The notes: generated from the sequence alone by a model not told the origin. DNA of 51,282 bases from Treponema sp. (GCA_031266775.1 JAISAQ010000044.1:1-51282); one strand, 5' to 3'. Positions 26,631 through 34,975 are shown, counted from the first letter of the stretch. Made by a program: numbers and translations.

Positions 26631-27431
26631 CTATGGGTACTCGTGCCAGGCCATTGTGCCGCCATCCCCGCCCGCGACGAATTTCCCGCCGCCGTAGGCG
26701 ATGCCTTGGATGATGGAAGGACCAAAGGTGGATGTAACGACTGGAGACCACGTTACCCCGTCGGCGGACCAGGCCATTCTGCCATTAAACCCGACCGCGA
26801 CGAACTTCCCGCCGCCGTAGGCAATGCCATTGATGCCGGAAGGACCAAAGGTGGATGTAATGACTGGAGACCACGTTACCCCGTCGGCGGACCAAGCCAT
26901 TTCGAAACCTCCGACCGCGACGAACTTCCCGCCGCCGTAGGCAATGCCCACGATGGTAGAAGTACCAAAGGTGGATGTACCGACCGCATCCCACGTTACC
27001 CCGTCGGCGGACCTGGCCATTTTGCCGTCCTCTCCGACCGCAACGAACTTCCCGCCGCCGTAGGCAATGCCAAGGATGAGGGAAGTACCAAAGATGGAAG
27101 CCGTTCCGGCTATACCGGTCCAGTCGGCCTTCCACCTGGCGTAGAGGGTAGTATCTGCGGCGAAGGCGTAGGAACCGCCCGCGGCGTAGTCCGTGCCGGA
27201 CCCGTTTGCCTGGGTATTCCAGCCCCGGAACGTATATGCCGTCTTTACGAGGCTTCCCTGGACAGGCATGGGCATGGATATACCGGCAGGACCCAACAGC
27301 GCCGAGGGAACCACCATGCCGCCGGTATGCCCGTTGCCGCTAAAGGTAACGGGTACGGATATGGAACCGGGTTCCTGACAGGCGGCAAACACAAGGGCGG
27401 ACAACGCAAAAACCACCGACAAACGTTTCAT
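26631..27431 (-). CDS. Surface lipoprotein with InlB-type B-repeat and four propeller-like repeats
   Basis: 266 residues. Signal peptide with lipobox FAAC (Cys 18). Residues ~28-100 match the Listeria-Bacteroides (InlB B) repeat: VTFSGNGHTGG, then YTFRGWNTQANGSGTDYAAG and TTLYARW. Four ~37-residue repeats follow, each with GIAYGGGKFVAVG and WSADGVTW, close to the Asp-box of sialidase-like beta-propellers. Likely exposed on the outer membrane; ligand unknown. AAGGAG lies 6 nt before the ATG. It is a tandem paralogue of the 27928-29124 gene, with three repeats fewer. Confidence 0.8.
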   Translation of the reverse strand: MKRLSVVFALSALVFAACQEPGSISVPVTFSGNGHTGGMVVPSALLGPAGISMPMPVQGSLVKTAYTFRGWNTQANGSGTDYAAGGSYAFAADTTLYARWKADWTGIAGTASIFGTSLILGIAYGGGKFVAVGEDGKMARSADGVTWDAVGTSTFGTSTIVGIAYGGGKFVAVGGFEMAWSADGVTWSPVITSTFGPSGINGIAYGGGKFVAVGFNGRMAWSADGVTWSPVVTSTFGPSIIQGIAYGGGKFVAGGDGGTMAWHEYP

Positions 27432-27625
27432 ACGTTACTCCTTGAGGGCGCCCCAAAGGCCGGGGCAAATTTTTTTAGGGAAATGACGGTGAGTATTATG
27501 AGAGAGAGAGCGCGCAAAAACCGTGCCAACTACAGCGGTATGGGACACGAATTCAGGGATTTTTTTCACATATACGGCAGAGCGCGCCGCCTTTTTCATA
27601 CCATACAGTATACCACATACCACGG
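27432..27625 (-). promoter_or_regulatory. Long conserved leader and extended -10 promoter of the 4-repeat lipoprotein
   Basis: The minus strand carries GTGGTATACT (extended -10, about 27616-27607) preceded by a TGTACACAAA block. About 170 nt of leader then precedes the ATG at 27431. The leader is largely conserved upstream of the second paralogue (about 29125-29320). It contains a short frame beginning MKKAARSAVYVKKIPEF that stops 3 nt before the lipoprotein ATG here but not in the other copy. Whether it is translated is unclear, because it starts almost at the expected transcription start. Confidence 0.4.
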
Positions 27626-27663
27626 GTTTTGTGTACAGAGAAAGGGCTGCGGGCGGCAATTCA

Positions 27664-27816
27664 GAATATAACCACGGACCTCACGGACAGAACGGACAAA
27701 GCCGGTATTAACCGCAACGAAGCTCCGGTTCGCCCTCACGGACAAAACCGGACTTTTAGCTTCAAATGTATATATTGTCTGCGTTGGTCCGCGTCGTCCG
27801 CGGTTGTTTTGAATTC
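27664..27816. repeat. Inverted-repeat element, copy 2
   Basis: Begins GAATATAACCACGGACC and ends CCGCGGTTGTTTTGAATTC, with internal CACGGAC and GGTCCGCG units. It lies between the two lipoprotein paralogues, upstream of the first and downstream of the second. Confidence 0.7.
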
Positions 27817-27927
27817 GAAGTTAAAATAAAGAAGAGAAATAAGGACTTGAGAGCAAAAACCGAAGTTTCCAGAGGTTCCCGTAAGCGCCGGCCCGTTTGC
27901 GGGAAGGGCTCCGTCTTTCTTCCTTAC

Positions 27928-29124
27928 CTATGGGTACTCGTGCCAAGCCATTTTGCCGCCATACCCGGCCGCAACAAACTTCCCGCCGCCGTAGGCAATG
28001 CCGTAGATAGTATCACTAGCAAAGGTAGAGACTGTTCCGTCGATACCGGTCCACGTTACCCCGTCGGTTGACCAGGCCATTTTGCCGTTCTGCCCGCCCG
28101 CGACGAACTTCCCGCCGCCCCAGGCAATGCCCATGATGATAGAAGTACCAAAGGTGGATGTACCGATCGCATTCCACGTTTCCCCGTCGTCGGACCAGGC
28201 CATTTTGCCGTGCTCTCCAACCGCGACGAACTTCCCGCCGCCGTAGGCAATGCCATAGATCCAGGAAGTACTAAAGGTGGATGTACCAACCGGATACCAT
28301 GTTTCTCCGTTGCTGGACCAGGCCATGTGACCGCCATACCCGACCGCGACGAACCTCCCGCCGCCCCAGGCAATGCCCTGGATGGCAGTAGTACTAAAGG
28401 TGGATGTAACGACCGCATTCCACGTTTCCCCATCGGCGGACCAGGCCATTTTGCCGCTCTCCCCGGCCGCGACGAACCTCCCGCCGCCGTAGGCAATGCC
28501 ATTGATCCAGGTAGTACTAAAGGTGGATGTACCAACCGGAAACCATGTTTCTCCGTTGCTGGAATAGGCCATGTGGCCGTAAGCCCCGGCCGCGACGAAC
28601 TTCCCGCCGCTGTAGGCAACGCCGTAGATGGTATCACTAACAAAGGTGGAGGCTGTTCCGTCGATACCGGTCCACGTTAGCCCGTCGGCGGACCATGCCA
28701 TTTTGCCGTTGGCCCCGGCCGCAACGAACTTCCCGCCGCCGTAGGCAATGCCTTCGATCAAGGAAATACCAAAGGTGGAGGCCGTTCCGGCTATACCGGT
28801 CCAGTCGGCCTTCCACTTGGCATAGAGGGTAGTATCGGCGGCGAAGGAGTAGAAACCGCCCGCGGCGTAGTCCGCGCCGGACCCGTTTGCCTGGGTATTC
28901 CAGCCCCGGAACGTATATCCCGTCTTTACGAGGCTTCCCCGGGCGGGCATGGGCATGGGCAGGCCGGCAGGACCCAATAACGCCAAGAGAGTCACCATGC
29001 CGCCGGTATGCCCGTTGCCGCTAAAGGTAACGGTAACGGGTGTGGATACAGATACGGGGCCGGAGATCTTGCAAGCGGCGGACACGAGGACGGACAGCAC
29101 AAAAAACATTGACATGCGTTTCAT
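27928..29124 (-). CDS. Surface lipoprotein with InlB-type B-repeat and seven propeller-like repeats
   Basis: 398 residues. Lipobox SAAC. The B-repeat is VTFSGNGHTGG, then YTFRGWNTQANGSGADYAAG and TTLYAKW. Seven ~37-residue repeats follow, each with a GIAYGGGKFVAAG-type strand and a WSADGETW-type Asp-box-like turn, enough for one complete seven-bladed propeller. The last unit ends KMAWHEYP, as in the paralogue (TMAWHEYP). A GGAGGAG site precedes the ATG. The function is unknown; the fold and lipid anchor suggest a binding protein at the cell surface. Confidence 0.8.
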   Translation of the reverse strand: MKRMSMFFVLSVLVSAACKISGPVSVSTPVTVTFSGNGHTGGMVTLLALLGPAGLPMPMPARGSLVKTGYTFRGWNTQANGSGADYAAGGFYSFAADTTLYAKWKADWTGIAGTASTFGISLIEGIAYGGGKFVAAGANGKMAWSADGLTWTGIDGTASTFVSDTIYGVAYSGGKFVAAGAYGHMAYSSNGETWFPVGTSTFSTTWINGIAYGGGRFVAAGESGKMAWSADGETWNAVVTSTFSTTAIQGIAWGGGRFVAVGYGGHMAWSSNGETWYPVGTSTFSTSWIYGIAYGGGKFVAVGEHGKMAWSDDGETWNAIGTSTFGTSIIMGIAWGGGKFVAGGQNGKMAWSTDGVTWTGIDGTVSTFASDTIYGIAYGGGKFVAAGYGGKMAWHEYP

Positions 29125-29320
29125 ACCTTACTCCTCCAGGCCGCCCCCAAAAGATCTTCGGGGCAAATTTTTTTGAGGGAAATGGCGGTGAGTAGTGTGT
29201 GTGCGCAAAAACCGTGCCAACCGCAATGAATTGAGGCACAAATTCAGGGATTTTTTTCACATATACGGCAGGGCGCGCCGCTTTTTTCATAATAATAGTA
29301 TACCACTATGCTGCGGATTT
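29125..29320 (-). promoter_or_regulatory. Conserved leader and extended -10 promoter of the 7-repeat lipoprotein
   Basis: GTGGTATACT (about 29305-29296) with the TGTACACAAA block upstream mirrors the paralogue at 27625-27432. The leader keeps the segment encoding MKKAARPAVYVKKIPEF, but then diverges and its frame runs on into the lipoprotein gene out of phase. Confidence 0.4.
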
Positions 29321-29392
29321 GTGTACAGAGAAAGGACTGCGGGAAGGGCGCCGGCGTTTACTTTCAATCTTCGAAAAGTTACCGAATGTCAA

Positions 29393-29499
29393 GAATTATA
29401 ACCACAACGAACCTTCGGTTCGCCTTCGCGGACAACACGGACTTGTAGTTTCAAATATATCTTTTGTCCGTGTTGGTCCGTGTCTGTCTGTGGTGAATT
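29393..29499. repeat. Inverted-repeat element, copy 3
   Basis: A shorter, more diverged copy: GAATTATAACCACAACG on the left and GTCTGTGGTGAATT on the right, with GTCCGTGTTGGTCCGTG inside. It lies upstream of the 7-repeat lipoprotein. An 18-bp sequence CGCCGGCGTTTACTTTCA just before it (29349-29366) recurs exactly at 30102-30119. Nothing coding is seen in 29321-29568. Confidence 0.6.
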
Positions 29500-29568
29500 T
29501 TCTTCAAAATCCCGCTAATTTGACGGTATGTACCATGTAAAAAAGCAAACGCCGATGCCCTGGGCCGC

Positions 29569-29859
29569 CTAGATGACAAGCGCCCTTTTAACCTCGACGG
29601 GGAAAACGCCGAAAAGACGGTCAAGGGCCGAAGACACGCCGAGGGATGTTCCGGCCGCCTTGTTGTACAGTTCAACCAGCGTTTCCATTTCCCCGGGGTC
29701 CTTTGACCAGACCGCCGAGCAGTAGGCGGCCCGGAAAAGGCCCTTTTCGGCCAATTCCCGGGTAGAAAGGGAGCCGTAGCGGCGTTTCGCCTGGCTGTCC
29801 ACCACCGCCGCGGGGCCGTCGTAGCCTATGGTAAAAATAAAATCCGCCCTCGACAGCAT
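29569..29859 (-). CDS. Small conserved-looking protein next to rubredoxin
   Basis: 96 residues, MLSRADFIFTIGYDGPAAVV onward, no signal peptide or TM helix. I do not recognise a domain. It starts 6 nt after the rubredoxin stop, has good codon use like the core genes and keeps globular composition, so it is probably real and co-expressed with rubredoxin. The GYDG and SAVWSKDPGEMETLVELYN segments could help a database search. Confidence 0.65.
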   Translation of the reverse strand: MLSRADFIFTIGYDGPAAVVDSQAKRRYGSLSTRELAEKGLFRAAYCSAVWSKDPGEMETLVELYNKAAGTSLGVSSALDRLFGVFPVEVKRALVI

Positions 29860-29865
29860 ACCGGC

Positions 29866-30027
29866 CTACTCGACAGGAGAAAAAGCGTCTTTGCCCAATC
29901 CGCAGAGGGGGCAGACCCAGCCGGCGGGAATATCGTCAAAGGAAGTTCCGGGTTTTACGCCGCCGCCCGGATCGCCGGCTTCCGGATCGTAGATGTAACC
30001 GCACGCGTCACATACGTATTTTTTCAT
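29866..30027 (-). CDS. Rubredoxin
   Basis: 53 residues. The two iron-binding knuckles are [11 protein letters not shown] and [13 protein letters not shown], with typical spacing (Cys 6, 9, 39, 42). It carries single electrons from an Fe(Cys)4 site, usually to oxygen- or peroxide-detoxifying enzymes in anaerobes. AAGGAG lies ~12 nt before the ATG. Confidence 0.95.
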   Translation of the reverse strand: MKKYVCDACGYIYDPEAGDPGGGVKPGTSFDDIPAGWVCPLCGLGKDAFSPVE

Positions 30028-30059
30028 TCGGTTTTTTGGCTCCTTGTATCCATAGATCC

Positions 30060-30068
30060 ACTATACCA
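30060..30068 (-). promoter_or_regulatory. Candidate extended -10 promoter for rubredoxin
   Basis: Minus strand TGGTATAGT, about 33 nt before the rubredoxin ATG. No good -35 at the right distance, as is common for extended -10 promoters. Confidence 0.4.
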
Positions 30069-30132
30069 CCGGGGATCTTTTTTTTCCATACGAAAACAGG
30101 ACGCCGGCGTTTACTTTCATCGGAATACTGCC

Positions 30133-31839
30133 CTAATTCAGGGCGCCGGAATATTCCCGCTCGTAGCGCCTGAGCTGCGGATTATCCGGGGCCAGGGCCA
30201 GGGCCTGTTTCAGGTAGTACACCGCCCGCCTTTCGTCACGGCGGCGGTGATAAATTTCAAACATGGCGGTAAGGGCGCCGACATTGCGGGGATCCTCAAA
30301 GAGGCTGGAACGAAGATCGCTCATTACCGCCTCTTCCCCGGTCCGGGTGCGGCTGCGCAGGTAGTAATACCTGCTTTTAACGGTTCCCCCGGCGGCGCCC
30401 GAAAGACGGCTTTCTATCATGCGGGCCGCCTCTTCCTGCCGGCCCGTGTCGACAAGGGCGGAAACATAGGCAATGATCCCTTCGTCGCTGGAAAGATCGC
30501 GTTCGTATAGCTCCCGGGCGTAGGCAAGGGCGCGGGCGCTGTTTCCAAGCCCCCGTTCAACGGTGTAGGCGTCAAGCAGATCCTCAAAAGAACGCCGTTC
30601 ATCAAGAAGCCGGGCAAGACGGCCCTGGGCTTCCCGCCAGTTTTCCCGGCGCACCGCATCCTTGAGGGCAAGGCTTGTAACGGCAAGGGAAGGAGAAGGA
30701 GCGCGGAGGAGCCTTGAAAGCAGTTCCCGGCCTTCACTCTGATCCTCGCTTCTTCCCGATTCCATAAGGAGCCGGGCGGCATACACTGTGGCCTCATCGT
30801 CAACGGAAGAAAGTCTCAGCATGGAACGGATGTAGTTAAGGGCCGCGTCCCGGTTCCGGTAGGCTTCCATTTGAACACGGGCGCGGAGGAAGAGGTAAAG
30901 CCTGTTGTTGGCCGTATTGCCCGACGCGTACAGATCCAGGGGGGCCTGCGCCTGAAGGGCCTGGCCTTCTTCCACAAGGACATGGGCCCGCATAAGGAGG
31001 AATTCCCCATCCCGGCTGTTCTGTTGCAGAATTTCCGCGATGGCCGCCTCCGCGCGGGACCAGTCCCTGTTTTCATAATAGAAAACGGCAAGCTGGCGCT
31101 TTATCCCCATGTTGTCGGGGTAGCTTATTACCAGATCAGAAAGCATGCGCCTGGCTTCCTCTTTGCGGCCCGATCTGTCGAGTGTCCGTATCAAGCCAAG
31201 CGCGGCGGGATAACACTCGGAAGAAAGCTCCCAGGCTTTTGCGTAGGCTTTTTGGGCTTCGGCAAAATTCCCCGTCCGCTCGTACACAACGCCTGTAAAA
31301 TAGGGGGCAAGCACAGAGGAAGGGTTAAGCCCCCCGGCCCGCCTGAGATCGGGAAGCGCGGCCTCGAGCCGTTCCTTCGCCGTTTCGGCGGTAAGGGCCA
31401 GAAAGGGAAGAACGCATTGCAGGTAATCGGCCGAATCCGGCTGGGGAGTGTAGCCGTCCTGTCCGGCCTCACGGAGGATGCGGGCATAGGCGTGGCTCTG
31501 GGGAAGATCGACGGCGGGAAGCGGCGGACGCAGATCGGAGTAGAGGGCGCGGAGCAGGGCCGCGTTGACGCCGTTCATTACCCGGCCGAATTCGGTCGCC
31601 TCGAGGTTCCTGGCCCGTATCAGCTCCACGGAGCGGAGCAGGGAAGAAGGAACGCCTGCCTCGGTAAGGCGCCTTATTTCATCGGCCGTGCCCGCGGGCC
31701 GTCCGGCTGATTCGGCCGGCGGGCCTTCACCGCCGCTTCCCAAAGGGATTTCAGGCGGAGTGGTCCGGACGGCCTCCCGGTTCCCGCAGGCCGTGAGAAT
31801 AAAAAAAAACAGAACGGCAAAAAAAGCCGGAATCTTCAC
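30133..31839 (-). CDS. TPR-repeat lipoprotein
   Basis: 568 residues from a GTG at 31839 that overlaps the upstream stop in GTGA; this start places a clean signal peptide (KIPAFFAVLFFFILTAC) at the N-terminus with lipobox LTAC. Low-complexity Gly/Pro linker to about residue 55, then helical repeats. TPR-like units are clear at GVVYERTGNFAEAQKAYAKAWEL, at SGRKEEARRMLSDLVISYPD and at the C-terminus (RRAVYYLKQALALAPDNPQL). It probably scaffolds an envelope complex. It is coupled to the membrane protein gene upstream. Confidence 0.8.
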   Translation of the reverse strand: MKIPAFFAVLFFFILTACGNREAVRTTPPEIPLGSGGEGPPAESAGRPAGTADEIRRLTEAGVPSSLLRSVELIRARNLEATEFGRVMNGVNAALLRALYSDLRPPLPAVDLPQSHAYARILREAGQDGYTPQPDSADYLQCVLPFLALTAETAKERLEAALPDLRRAGGLNPSSVLAPYFTGVVYERTGNFAEAQKAYAKAWELSSECYPAALGLIRTLDRSGRKEEARRMLSDLVISYPDNMGIKRQLAVFYYENRDWSRAEAAIAEILQQNSRDGEFLLMRAHVLVEEGQALQAQAPLDLYASGNTANNRLYLFLRARVQMEAYRNRDAALNYIRSMLRLSSVDDEATVYAARLLMESGRSEDQSEGRELLSRLLRAPSPSLAVTSLALKDAVRRENWREAQGRLARLLDERRSFEDLLDAYTVERGLGNSARALAYARELYERDLSSDEGIIAYVSALVDTGRQEEAARMIESRLSGAAGGTVKSRYYYLRSRTRTGEEAVMSDLRSSLFEDPRNVGALTAMFEIYHRRRDERRAVYYLKQALALAPDNPQLRRYEREYSGALN

Positions 31840-32390
31840 CGTCTGGAGTCCCCGGAATTGTTTTTGGTGCCAAGTGAAATCAGCACAAGGGTAAATCCGG
31901 CCAGTACAAGAAGCAGGGGCCACCAGTTCAGCATAAACTGGGCAAAAGAGAAGTCAACCAGTTCCAGGGAAAAGACAAGAAGCAGCGAACCGAGCGCCAC
32001 AAAGAAAAGCGACGGAACAATGTAATTGCCCCTCAGCCGCCCGTAACGGTGCCAGCCCGAGGGAAAAAGGGCGAATCCCGCAAAGACCGAAAGGAGCGGC
32101 CACAGCCGCGAGAAGGGAACGGGAATAATGGCAAGGGCCGAAAGCAGGAGGAAGAACCCTATCTGCAGAAAAAAAGCGGCAAAAAAAAGGTACAGGGAAC
32201 GGCCGTTAAGCCTGAGGGCGAATACCGCGCACAAAACGCCCAGAAGCACAAAAACAAAGGATATGAGCACGGAAATACTGGAAATATTTGCCATTGAACC
32301 AATAAGAAAAGCGCTCCCAAGAAACATGAAAAGAAAACCGATAATAAATAGTAACCGCGCGGCGGTCCGGCGGGGAACGTTGAAGTCCAT
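31836..32390 (-). CDS. Polytopic membrane protein with LiaF/DUF5668-like ends
   Basis: 184 residues with about six hydrophobic segments. The pattern FMLNWWPLLLVLAGFTLVL, and an earlier SRLWPLLSVFAGFALF, recall the WPLLLIxxG helices of LiaF/DUF5668 membrane proteins. Function unknown. The stop overlaps the GTG of the TPR lipoprotein by 4 nt, so the two are translated together. A strong -10 lies so close that the mRNA may be leaderless. Confidence 0.65.
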   Translation of the reverse strand: MDFNVPRRTAARLLFIIGFLFMFLGSAFLIGSMANISSISVLISFVFVLLGVLCAVFALRLNGRSLYLFFAAFFLQIGFFLLLSALAIIPVPFSRLWPLLSVFAGFALFPSGWHRYGRLRGNYIVPSLFFVALGSLLLVFSLELVDFSFAQFMLNWWPLLLVLAGFTLVLISLGTKNNSGDSRR

Positions 32391-32398
32391 ATGTATAG

Positions 32399-32425
32399 AT
32401 TATAACAGACCACCCTCCCTTGCAA
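32399..32425 (-). promoter_or_regulatory. Promoter for the membrane protein/TPR lipoprotein operon
   Basis: Minus strand TGTTATAAT (consensus extended -10, 32404-32399 for the hexamer) with TTGCAA 15 bp upstream. The expected start point is within a few bases of the ATG at 32390. A CCTCCC-TTGCAAC-GGGAGG hairpin overlaps the -35 and lies between the divergent genes. Confidence 0.45.
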
Positions 32426-32460
32426 CGGGAGGAGACCACTGATAGTATCGGTTGTATACG

Positions 32461-33534
32461 ATGAAGCTGAACAGAAAAAGCGTTTTTTTTCCTGCCGCGG
32501 CCCTTTTTGCCGTTCTTTGCCTCTGGAACGGCTGCGCCGGAAGGGAAAAGGCGGAAATCGATCCGTATTATATTACGGGCGACAGGCAGGACCGGGAGAC
32601 CCTCCATGATCTTTTTGTCCTGCTTGCAAAGGAAAAGGGGCCCGGGGAACACCAGTTCGCCGTAGTCCGGGAAATCGCCAACAGCTACATGAGGCTCAAA
32701 GAATACGGAAAGTTGATCAATTTCCTTGGCGAATGGACCGGCGCGCGGCCTGGAGATCCCTACAACGGCTATTACCTTTTGATGACGGCCTACGCGTATA
32801 TGCAACAGGACGCGCTGCCTGTCGCGGCCCGGTTTTTCGAGCTTATCATCAAAAATTATCCCGATCTTACCGTTAACGGCGAATCGATACACCTCATCTG
32901 CCTTAAACAGCTGATAAACCTTTCGGACGGGGCCGGGCAGAGGGTCCGTTACTACCAGGAACTGATTGACCGCTTTCCCGAAAAAATAGACATGGGAACG
33001 GCCACTTTCATGCTCGGAAAGGCCTATGAGGAAACGGGTGAATGGGACAAGGCAATAGAGGCCTACACCCGCTACCTTCCCTATATAGGAACCAACATTC
33101 CTGGTTTTCCCAACGCGGACAACTACGCGAAGCAGCTTGTCGACTTCAACAATTCCCCAAGGGACTGGACCTTTGAAAACCTCAACGCGCTTCTTGACAA
33201 CATCAAGGCGGCCCTTGACGGGGGAAACAGCGCCCGGCTCTGGCAGTACCGGGCCAAGGTGAATTTTTTCGCCCGTACCTGGGGGCAGGAAGAAACCGAC
33301 GACGCGGGCATGGCCGAATTCAACCTTTCCGACTTTATGCGGGGAAACCGTATTTCCTACGCGAACAGTCTTGACGCCGGTTCCAACGCGAACGAGGCGT
33401 ATTTAAGGACCTGGGGCTGGTCCCAGTACATTTCACTGTGGTACTTCTACTTTCGCAAGGTAAACTTTCCCGCCGACCCGGAAATACACGGCCGCTGGGA
33501 ATGGGCGGGCGTATATTACGGAGAAAAATTTTAG
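32461..33534 (+). CDS. TPR lipoprotein
   Basis: 357 residues from the ATG at 32461; a TTG three codons earlier is also open. Signal peptide FFPAAALFAVLCLWNGC with a relaxed lipobox WNGC. Helical repeats follow, including a classic TPR at LGKAYEETGEWDKAIEAYTRYLPY. The C-terminal ~100 residues are aromatic-rich (WGWSQYISLWYFYFRK). Unknown partner. It stands 61 bp before the mltD-like gene on the same strand. Confidence 0.75.
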   Translation: MKLNRKSVFFPAAALFAVLCLWNGCAGREKAEIDPYYITGDRQDRETLHDLFVLLAKEKGPGEHQFAVVREIANSYMRLKEYGKLINFLGEWTGARPGDPYNGYYLLMTAYAYMQQDALPVAARFFELIIKNYPDLTVNGESIHLICLKQLINLSDGAGQRVRYYQELIDRFPEKIDMGTATFMLGKAYEETGEWDKAIEAYTRYLPYIGTNIPGFPNADNYAKQLVDFNNSPRDWTFENLNALLDNIKAALDGGNSARLWQYRAKVNFFARTWGQEETDDAGMAEFNLSDFMRGNRISYANSLDAGSNANEAYLRTWGWSQYISLWYFYFRKVNFPADPEIHGRWEWAGVYYGEKF

Positions 33535-33545
33535 GCAAAGGAGGC

Positions 33546-33574
33546 TGTTCCAAAACCAACCGGGTTTTGGAACA
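33546..33574 (+). repeat. Palindrome TGTTCCAAAACC related to the vapC insertion
   Basis: A perfect 12-bp inverted repeat TGTTCCAAAACC/GGTTTTGGAACA with a 5-nt loop, in the gap between the TPR lipoprotein and the transglycosylase. No T-tract follows. It shares GCTGTTC(C/A)(A/G)AAAC with the 762-793 hairpin. Confidence 0.6.
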
Positions 33575-33595
33575 AGCTCAAAGGAAGAAACATAC

Positions 33596-34975
33596 ATGAA
33601 GATTCCGGCGCGGTTTCGCGCGTTGCCGGCGGCGGCGCTTTTCCTTTTTCTTCCCGGCGTTTTTACGGGGGCGCAGGAGATGATTCCGGAGATCGTTCTT
33701 TTCCCGGAAACGGCGGTTTCCGCCTTTCTTCCCGCGGAAAGGCCCCTGCGAAAAACCCCCTACCTGAGGCCGGCGCGCCTTGCCGGGGACCGCGGAAAGG
33801 CGGGCGCGGCGGATTTTGAGCCTTCTTCCCTTTCGCCCTTTGCCGCTTCCGGCCTGGAAGATCCCCTGACGCAGCGTTACATCAGCCAGTACACAAGCCC
33901 CGGCGGCATAGCCTGGCTTAACTCCGTAATAAAACGGGGGGGCCTCTTTATTCCCTTTATCAGGCAGGAAATTGCCGCGCGGAAACTTCCGCCCGAACTC
34001 ATCTATCTTCCGGTAATTGAATCGGGCTTTTTCTCCGACGCCACAAGCAGATCGGGGGCCATGGGGCTGTGGCAGTTCATGCGGAACAGCATAGGGCCCT
34101 TTGACATGAAGATAAACGAGTGGATGGACGAACGGCGGGATTTCTGGAAGGCGACGCAGGGGGCCCTTGCCAAGCTGGAAGACAACTACCGTTCGCTGGG
34201 AGACTGGGCCCTGGCGCTGGCGGCGTATAACGCGGGCCTTGGAGGGGTAAGCCGCGTCGTCAGCCGTACCGGGATACGGGACTACTGGACCCTGTGCCGC
34301 CGGGGAGAACTGCGGAACGAAACGGTGCACTATGTTCCCAAACTGATAGCGGTTTCCCGCATTTTGTCCGATCCCAGGCACTTCGGCATTGACGCGTGGC
34401 CCGAGGGGCCCGACTGGACGAGGGTTCCCGCCGGCAGGACGGCGGATCTTGACATCATAGCGGAAGCGGCCGGCATGGAAAAAGAACTGCTGCGAAACGG
34501 AAACAGAGAGCTTCTGCGGGGCATTACCCCGCCCGACCGGAACTACATGCTCAAGGTGCCCGCCGAATACGCCGGAGCCGTCGCGGCGGTTCTGGAACGG
34601 CAGGATCTGAAATTCATCAATTATTACTACTATGTAATACGCTTTGGGGATACGCTTTCCGCCCTGTCCCGTCACTACGATGTTTCCGTCGAACTCATAC
34701 GGGACACCAATCCCGGCCTTAATCCCCGTTACCTTAAAATAGGACAGGAGATCCGCATTCCCGCGCTAAGGGACGTGGACCCCTACCGGCGCGGCGGAGG
34801 CGGGGGCGGGGAAGAACTTGTCTTTGGGGGAAACCATATCGTCAAAAAAGGCGAAACGCTCTGGGCCATAGCCATTGCCTTCCAGGTTGATCCCGAAACG
34901 CTGGCGGAGGCAAACGGCATGGAATTAAACGGAACTCTCCGCGAAGGAAGATCCCTCAAAGTACCGATAAGATAA
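33596..34975 (+). CDS. MltD-like lytic transglycosylase with two LysM domains
   Basis: 459 residues. Signal peptide ending near GVFTGAQE. The GH23 SLT domain (~residues 125-245) shows the catalytic Glu in YLPVIESGFFSD, then SRSGAMGLWQFM and LALAAYNAG. Two C-terminal LysM domains start at YVIRFGDTLSALSRHYDVS and HIVKKGETLWAIAIAFQVD, separated by a Gly-rich linker, and bind peptidoglycan. It cleaves glycan strands in the periplasm with 1,6-anhydro products. AAGGAAG precedes the ATG. Confidence 0.92.
   Translation: MKIPARFRALPAAALFLFLPGVFTGAQEMIPEIVLFPETAVSAFLPAERPLRKTPYLRPARLAGDRGKAGAADFEPSSLSPFAASGLEDPLTQRYISQYTSPGGIAWLNSVIKRGGLFIPFIRQEIAARKLPPELIYLPVIESGFFSDATSRSGAMGLWQFMRNSIGPFDMKINEWMDERRDFWKATQGALAKLEDNYRSLGDWALALAAYNAGLGGVSRVVSRTGIRDYWTLCRRGELRNETVHYVPKLIAVSRILSDPRHFGIDAWPEGPDWTRVPAGRTADLDIIAEAAGMEKELLRNGNRELLRGITPPDRNYMLKVPAEYAGAVAAVLERQDLKFINYYYYVIRFGDTLSALSRHYDVSVELIRDTNPGLNPRYLKIGQEIRIPALRDVDPYRRGGGGGGEELVFGGNHIVKKGETLWAIAIAFQVDPETLAEANGMELNGTLREGRSLKVPIR

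Noticed and set aside
26601..27671. 356-residue plus-strand open frame with repeats
   Set aside because: Its repeats are the mirror of the propeller repeats on the minus strand, which has a signal peptide, lipobox and ribosome site.
26640..29000. Regular ~110-bp repeats resembling a CRISPR-like array
   Set aside because: Period and phase match 37-codon protein repeats in two open reading frames; there are no unique spacers and no cas genes.
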